Assembly: GCA_934130935.1 (NCBI GenBank)
Contig: CAKOYQ010000003.1
Span: 62,001 to 126,000 of the forward strand
Direction: 5' to 3'
DNA from: an uncultured Clostridia bacterium
Lineage (GTDB): Bacteria > Bacillota > Clostridia > TANB77 > CAG-508
DNA length: 64,000 nucleotides
The position numbers and the translations under genes were made by a program. The notes below the pieces were generated by a model, which saw only the letters and a list, made by a program, of their open reading frames with translations, had not been told where the DNA came from and searched no databases. Position 1 is the stretch's first letter, and every line of letters begins with the position of its first letter. Below, piece after piece: positions 60,247-64,000 of the stretch.

Positions 60247-61899
60247 CAGACTGTTGACAAAGTATATAAAAATATTTTGTTTAACAGTCTTTCTTTTTTT
60301 TATAAAATGTTGTAAAATAATAGTGTCCTTATTCAACCAATAAAAGGGCAATAAAATGTAGTATTTTCTTAGGAAAAGACTGCATTTTTTCTTGCTTTAT
60401 GATATAATTGTTTTGGTTGAATAAGGAGTTGATAGATATGTTTAATAAAATAGAAAATATACAAAGTGAAATCATATTGTACAGTCTAGAAGATTTAGTA
60501 CCACAGGAAAGTATTTACAGAAAAATTGATAAGTACATTGATTTCACTTTTATCTATGATAAGGTAAAAGATTTGTATTGCCAGAATAATGGAAGAAATT
60601 GTGTTGACCCAGTTGTATTGTTTAAATTAGTATTTATCCAAACAATAGATGGTATTAAATCTATGAGAAAAACATGCGAGAAAATTAAAGTAGATTTAGA
60701 ATATAGATGGTTTTTAGGAATACCTCTAGGTAAATCTACTCCACATTATTCAACATTCAGTCAAAATTACATACGAAGGTTTCAAGGTACAACAATATTT
60801 GAAGAGATATTTACTCAAATAGTTGAACAAGCTGTTAATCTTAATTTAGTAAGTGGCGAAACATTTTTTACAGATTCAACACATAAAAAGGCAAATGCCA
60901 ATAAGAATAAATTTCATGAAGAGGTACAAAAAGTTGTAAAACAAAGAAAAGAATGGTTAGAGAAAGAAATAAATGCAGAGCGTAAGAATCAAGGATATAA
61001 AGAATTTAAATTCAAAGAGGAAATTGAAGAAAAGAAAATCAAAGTTAGTAACACAGATTCAGAAAGTGGTTACTATCATAGAGATAATAAAGAAAAAGGA
61101 TTTATGTATTTAGACCATAGAACTGTTGATTCCAAATGTAATATAATTGTTGATTGTCATATTACTAAAGGAAATGTACATGATTCGCAACCATATATAA
61201 GTAGAATGGAATATATAAAAAACAAATTTGGATTTAATATAAAAGAAGTTGGTGTAGATTCAGGTTATGATACAACTGACATAAAAAAATATTTTGAAGA
61301 TAATAATATATTTGGAGTAATTGCATATAGAAGATATCAACAAGGAAATACAAACATAAGAAAATATGAATTTAAATATAATAAAGAACAAGATTGTTAC
61401 ATATGTCCTAAAACAGGAGTAACATTACTATATACTGGAAGAGTTGATAGAAATGGATACAAATATTATTCAGATAGAGAAAATTGTCAAGGATGTCCGC
61501 ATATAAATGAATGTTGTAGAACCCAAGGATATAGAATAATAAGAAGATTAATTTGTGAAGAGTTAAATGAAAATGCAAGAGAACGAAGATTATCTGAAAG
61601 AGGTAAACAATTATATAAATTAAGAAAAGAGAAAATTGAAAGAAGCTTTGCAGATAGTAAAAATAATCATGGATACAGATATGCTATGTATAGAGGAATT
61701 GAGAAAAATCAAAATTATACATGGCTGATTTGTGCTGCACAAAATATGAAAAATATAGCAATCAAGAAGGAAAAGGTATGTGAATAATGCTCCATATTAT
61801 TAATTTTAGACCAATTTTTTAAGAATAAATAATTTATTTCAAAAAATAAAAAGAAGGACTGTTGAACAAAATATTTTTATATACTTTGTCAACAGTCTG
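60247..61899 (+). mobile_element. IS1182-family insertion sequence, copy B
   Basis: 1653-bp element at a constant offset of 35,780 nt from copy A. Its transposase protein is identical to copy A and the stretches I compared show no difference. It has the same ~48-bp inverted terminal repeats and internal control region, and is flanked by an 18-bp palindromic duplication. It lies between ddl and polC, co-directional with both. Confidence 0.93.
60438..61787 (+). CDS. IS1182-family transposase (copy B)
   Basis: 449-residue DDE transposase, identical in sequence to copy A at 24658-26007: D146, D274 and E401 as likely catalytic triad, with the same Cys-rich block before the last motif. The ribosome site AAGGAG is again inside the 3' arm of the control-region inverted repeat (60413-60426). 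The identity of the two copies points to recent transposition. Confidence 0.94.
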   Translation: MFNKIENIQSEIILYSLEDLVPQESIYRKIDKYIDFTFIYDKVKDLYCQNNGRNCVDPVVLFKLVFIQTIDGIKSMRKTCEKIKVDLEYRWFLGIPLGKSTPHYSTFSQNYIRRFQGTTIFEEIFTQIVEQAVNLNLVSGETFFTDSTHKKANANKNKFHEEVQKVVKQRKEWLEKEINAERKNQGYKEFKFKEEIEEKKIKVSNTDSESGYYHRDNKEKGFMYLDHRTVDSKCNIIVDCHITKGNVHDSQPYISRMEYIKNKFGFNIKEVGVDSGYDTTDIKKYFEDNNIFGVIAYRRYQQGNTNIRKYEFKYNKEQDCYICPKTGVTLLYTGRVDRNGYKYYSDRENCQGCPHINECCRTQGYRIIRRLICEELNENARERRLSERGKQLYKLRKEKIERSFADSKNNHGYRYAMYRGIEKNQNYTWLICAAQNMKNIAIKKEKVCE

Positions 61900-61917
61900 A
61901 GCAATTAAATAATTGCT
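61900..61917. repeat. Target duplication (right copy) with the original terminator U-tract
   Basis: Same 18-nt palindrome as 60229-60246, here followed by TTTTTCTTTTTCG. The original ddl terminator T-tract is therefore on this side, and the left copy has lost it. Confidence 0.88.
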
Positions 61918-61933
61918 TTTTCTTTTTCGAATA

Positions 61934-61962
61934 TTGAAAACTTTATCAAAATATGATAACAT
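61934..61962 (+). promoter_or_regulatory. polC promoter
   Basis: TTGAAA (61934-61939), 17-nt spacer, TAACAT (61957-61962), 75 nt upstream of polC. Confidence 0.6.
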
Positions 61963-61977
61963 AAGGCAAGAACAAAA

Positions 61978-62008
61978 GGGCAAAAACGGAACCGACCCCG
62001 AATGTCCC
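61978..62008 (-). repeat. 31-nt REP-like element in the polC leader
   Basis: GGGCAAAAACGGAACCGACC then CCGAATGTCCC, 31 nt, reverse orientation relative to 59070. It lies between the polC promoter and start codon, so it is transcribed in the leader. Confidence 0.72.
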
Positions 62009-62036
62009 AAATGTCCCTAACAAGAAGGTGAGAAAC

Positions 62037-64000
62037 ATGTCAGAAGCAATTCGAAAAAGAACAGGTAAAGTGTTTAGTGATTACAAAACAAATAGTAATA
62101 TTATAGATTCAGAAATAACAAAAATGAATTTAATAAAAAAAATAAATACACTTGAAATAAAGATGTATTCAAAAGAATATATAGAGATAAAAGAAATATG
62201 GTATTTTGAAAAATTTTTAAGAGATAGATTCAGATTTGAGCAAGTACACATGATAATGCAATATGAAGAAGGAGTTCGAAAAAAATCAATAGAAAGTGAA
62301 TGGGAAAATATTATATGTTACATGGCACATAAGTATCCATTAATGAAACCATTATTATTATTGAAAAGTCAAGTTGAAGTAAAAGAAAATAAAATAAATG
62401 TGTATATGAAGATTAGAGGAGCAGATTTCTTAAAAGCAAGGAAATTAGATAGAGAACTTGAAAACGTAATATTTAATTTGTTTGGAAAAAAATATATAGT
62501 AAATATAGAAGAAAAGGTAGCAGAAAAAGAAGAAAAAGCGATTCAAGAAAAGAAGAAAAAGATTGAAGAACAAGCAGTACATGAAGCTATGAGAGGAATT
62601 GCAATTCGTACACATAATGAAACACAATATGGCATAACTGATACTGATGGACAACAACCAGTATTAGAAACTACTATGCCACCAATTCCACAAGGACCAT
62701 ATAATGATGCAGATTATGCAATGCCACCAGAAGCGGAATTAGGGTATATGCCAGAAATGGAAGAGCTTCCACAAGCACAAAATATTATTTTTGGAAAACC
62801 ATCAAAAGCTAAAGAAAAGAAAATGAAGATTAAAGACATAGATGCTAATTCTGGAAGAATAACATTAGAAGGAAGGATTGTAAATAGCGAATGTAGAGAA
62901 ACAAAAACTGGAAAAGGAATGTTAATCTATGAAATATATGATGGTACAGGAATAATTACATGTAAATCATTTGCAGAAGATGGAGCGAAAGGAAATGAAG
63001 TACTGGAAAAAATAAAATCAGCAAAAGCAATAAAGACGACAGGAAAAGCTGGCTTTGATAGTTATGCAGGAGATATAACTGTAATGACAAATATAATTGC
63101 AGAAATATCTGATGAAGGAATGCCACCACTTCCAGAAGAGGATGATAGTACACCATTAATTTTAGGTTCATCAATGAGCATAAATGATCCAATCGTAAAA
63201 ATATCAGACCTAAATCCAGAATCAGGTAATGTGTGTATAGATGGCGAAATTCAATCAATGGAAGATAAAGAAACTAAATCTGGAAAAGTAATTTTAAGTA
63301 TAGACATATATGATGGAACCAGTACAATGACATGTAAAGCTTTTTTACCTGGAAAAAATGCAAAAAAAATTGTGAAGAGATTAAAAGGAACAAAAGCAAT
63401 AAAATTAGCGGGAAGAGCTCAAATGGATACATTTTCAAATGAGTTAACTATAATGGCAAATACAATAGTTGTATCAGAACCATTATCAAAAACTATAAGA
63501 GAAGATAATGCAGAAGTAAAAAGAGTAGAATTACACATGCATACTAAAATGAGCCAAATGGATGCAATGACATCAGCAACAGAATTAATAAAAAGAGCAA
63601 TGAAATGGGGAATGAAATCAATAGCAATAACGGACCATGGAGTGGTTCAAGCATTTCCAGAAGCACATAAATTGCTTGGAAGAGATAATCAAAATATGAA
63701 AGTGATTTATGGGGTTGAAGCATATCTTGCACCAGATAAAGAGAATTCAGTAACAAATGCAAAAGGACAATCTATAGATACAACTTATTGTGTATTAGAC
63801 TTAGAAACAACAGGTTTTTCAGCAGTGACAGAAAAGATAACAGAAGTTGGGATAATGAAAGTTAAAAATGGGGAAGTAATAGATGAATTTAGTTGTTTTG
63901 TAAATCCAGAAAAACCAATACCACAAAGAGTTGTGGAAGTTACAAATATTACTGATGATATGGTAAAAGATGCAGAAACAATAGATAAAGTATTTCCTAA
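62037..64000 (+). CDS. polC: DNA polymerase III PolC-type alpha subunit (N-terminal part, runs off window)
   Basis: First ~655 residues of the Gram-positive replicative polymerase. Order: an N-terminal domain, two similar OB-fold modules (about residues 264-360 and 385-482; each with GRI/GEI...ETKSGK...IYDGT...TCKSF/TCKAF), the PHP domain (VELHMHTKMSQMDAM and AITDHGVVQ) and, inserted in it, the DEDDh proofreading exonuclease (CVLDLETTGFSAVTEKITE). PolC normally has one OB module. The frame is open to the window end. ATG 62037 follows AAGAAGGTGAGAAAC. The polymerase core lies outside the window. Confidence 0.93.
   Translation, partial: MSEAIRKRTGKVFSDYKTNSNIIDSEITKMNLIKKINTLEIKMYSKEYIEIKEIWYFEKFLRDRFRFEQVHMIMQYEEGVRKKSIESEWENIICYMAHKYPLMKPLLLLKSQVEVKENKINVYMKIRGADFLKARKLDRELENVIFNLFGKKYIVNIEEKVAEKEEKAIQEKKKKIEEQAVHEAMRGIAIRTHNETQYGITDTDGQQPVLETTMPPIPQGPYNDADYAMPPEAELGYMPEMEELPQAQNIIFGKPSKAKEKKMKIKDIDANSGRITLEGRIVNSECRETKTGKGMLIYEIYDGTGIITCKSFAEDGAKGNEVLEKIKSAKAIKTTGKAGFDSYAGDITVMTNIIAEISDEGMPPLPEEDDSTPLILGSSMSINDPIVKISDLNPESGNVCIDGEIQSMEDKETKSGKVILSIDIYDGTSTMTCKAFLPGKNAKKIVKRLKGTKAIKLAGRAQMDTFSNELTIMANTIVVSEPLSKTIREDNAEVKRVELHMHTKMSQMDAMTSATELIKRAMKWGMKSIAITDHGVVQAFPEAHKLLGRDNQNMKVIYGVEAYLAPDKENSVTNAKGQSIDTTYCVLDLETTGFSAVTEKITEVGIMKVKNGEVIDEFSCFVNPEKPIPQRVVEVTNITDDMVKDAETIDKVFP

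Overview
The window is 64 kb of a strongly A+T-rich, low-G+C Firmicutes chromosome, most likely an uncultured anaerobic Clostridia-type bacterium. The evidence is its codon use, strong GGAGG ribosome sites, TTGACA/TATAAT promoters, PolC-type polymerase, AddB, GdpP and MinD/MinE, an anaerobic ribonucleotide reductase activase, and sporulation-linked genes (Spo0E-like, CwlD, a GerS-like protein). I cannot name the genus. Nearly all genes lie on the + strand; exceptions are a small RHH protein, a COG2426 membrane protein, two tRNAs, a D,D-carboxypeptidase, TsaC/YwlC and a class B PBP. No CRISPR array, prophage or rRNA was seen.

Layout. 1-3.3 kb: end of addB, pgeF, S66 LD-carboxypeptidase. 3.5-7.5 kb: rpsB, tsf, exonuclease III, AI-2E-type permease. 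7.5-9.3 kb: a structured leader with a small unknown gene, and two minus-strand genes. 9.3-17.1 kb: rpoB and rpoC, separated from the usual rplKAJL cluster and carrying a long leader and a structured spacer. 17.2-24.4 kb: gdpP, rplI, dnaB, tilS, ftsH. 24.5-26.1 kb: IS1182-type element. 26.2-32.3 kb: unknown secreted protein plus nrdG, rpsU, an M16 protease pair, a Spo0E-like gene, tRNA-Gly and tRNA-Cys. 32.3-46.5 kb: D,D-carboxypeptidase, then two giant paralogous surface proteins (the second frameshifted). 46.5-50.9 kb: membrane/Ig-like protein, REC-GGDEF protein, CNNM/CorC transporter, Nudix and P-loop kinase. 51-57.2 kb: cwlD, minD, minE with an unusual tail, rodA (frameshifted), dusB, GerS-like, mazF, tsaC. 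57.2-60.2 kb: PBP and ddl. 60.2-61.9 kb: second copy of the IS. 62-64 kb: start of polC.

Common themes are information processing (rpoBC, ribosomal proteins, dnaB, polC, tRNAs), envelope growth and division (PBPs, ddl, rodA, minDE, CwlD, carboxypeptidases) and surface display.

The most unusual features are not ordinary genes. (i) A ~210-255 nt near-palindromic intergenic element occurs three times, with compensatory changes and an invariant apical loop. (ii) Two copies of one IS have each duplicated an entire terminator-like palindrome (24 and 18 nt), and the IS ends look built to block incoming transcription. (iii) A 31-nt REP-like element occurs five or six times. (iv) Terminator-shaped hairpins contain the ribosome-binding sites of cwlD and the GerS-like gene. 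(v) MinE carries a long disordered tail, and PolC has two tandem OB domains. (vi) A tandem pair of giant modular adhesin-like proteins lacks any LPXTG signal.
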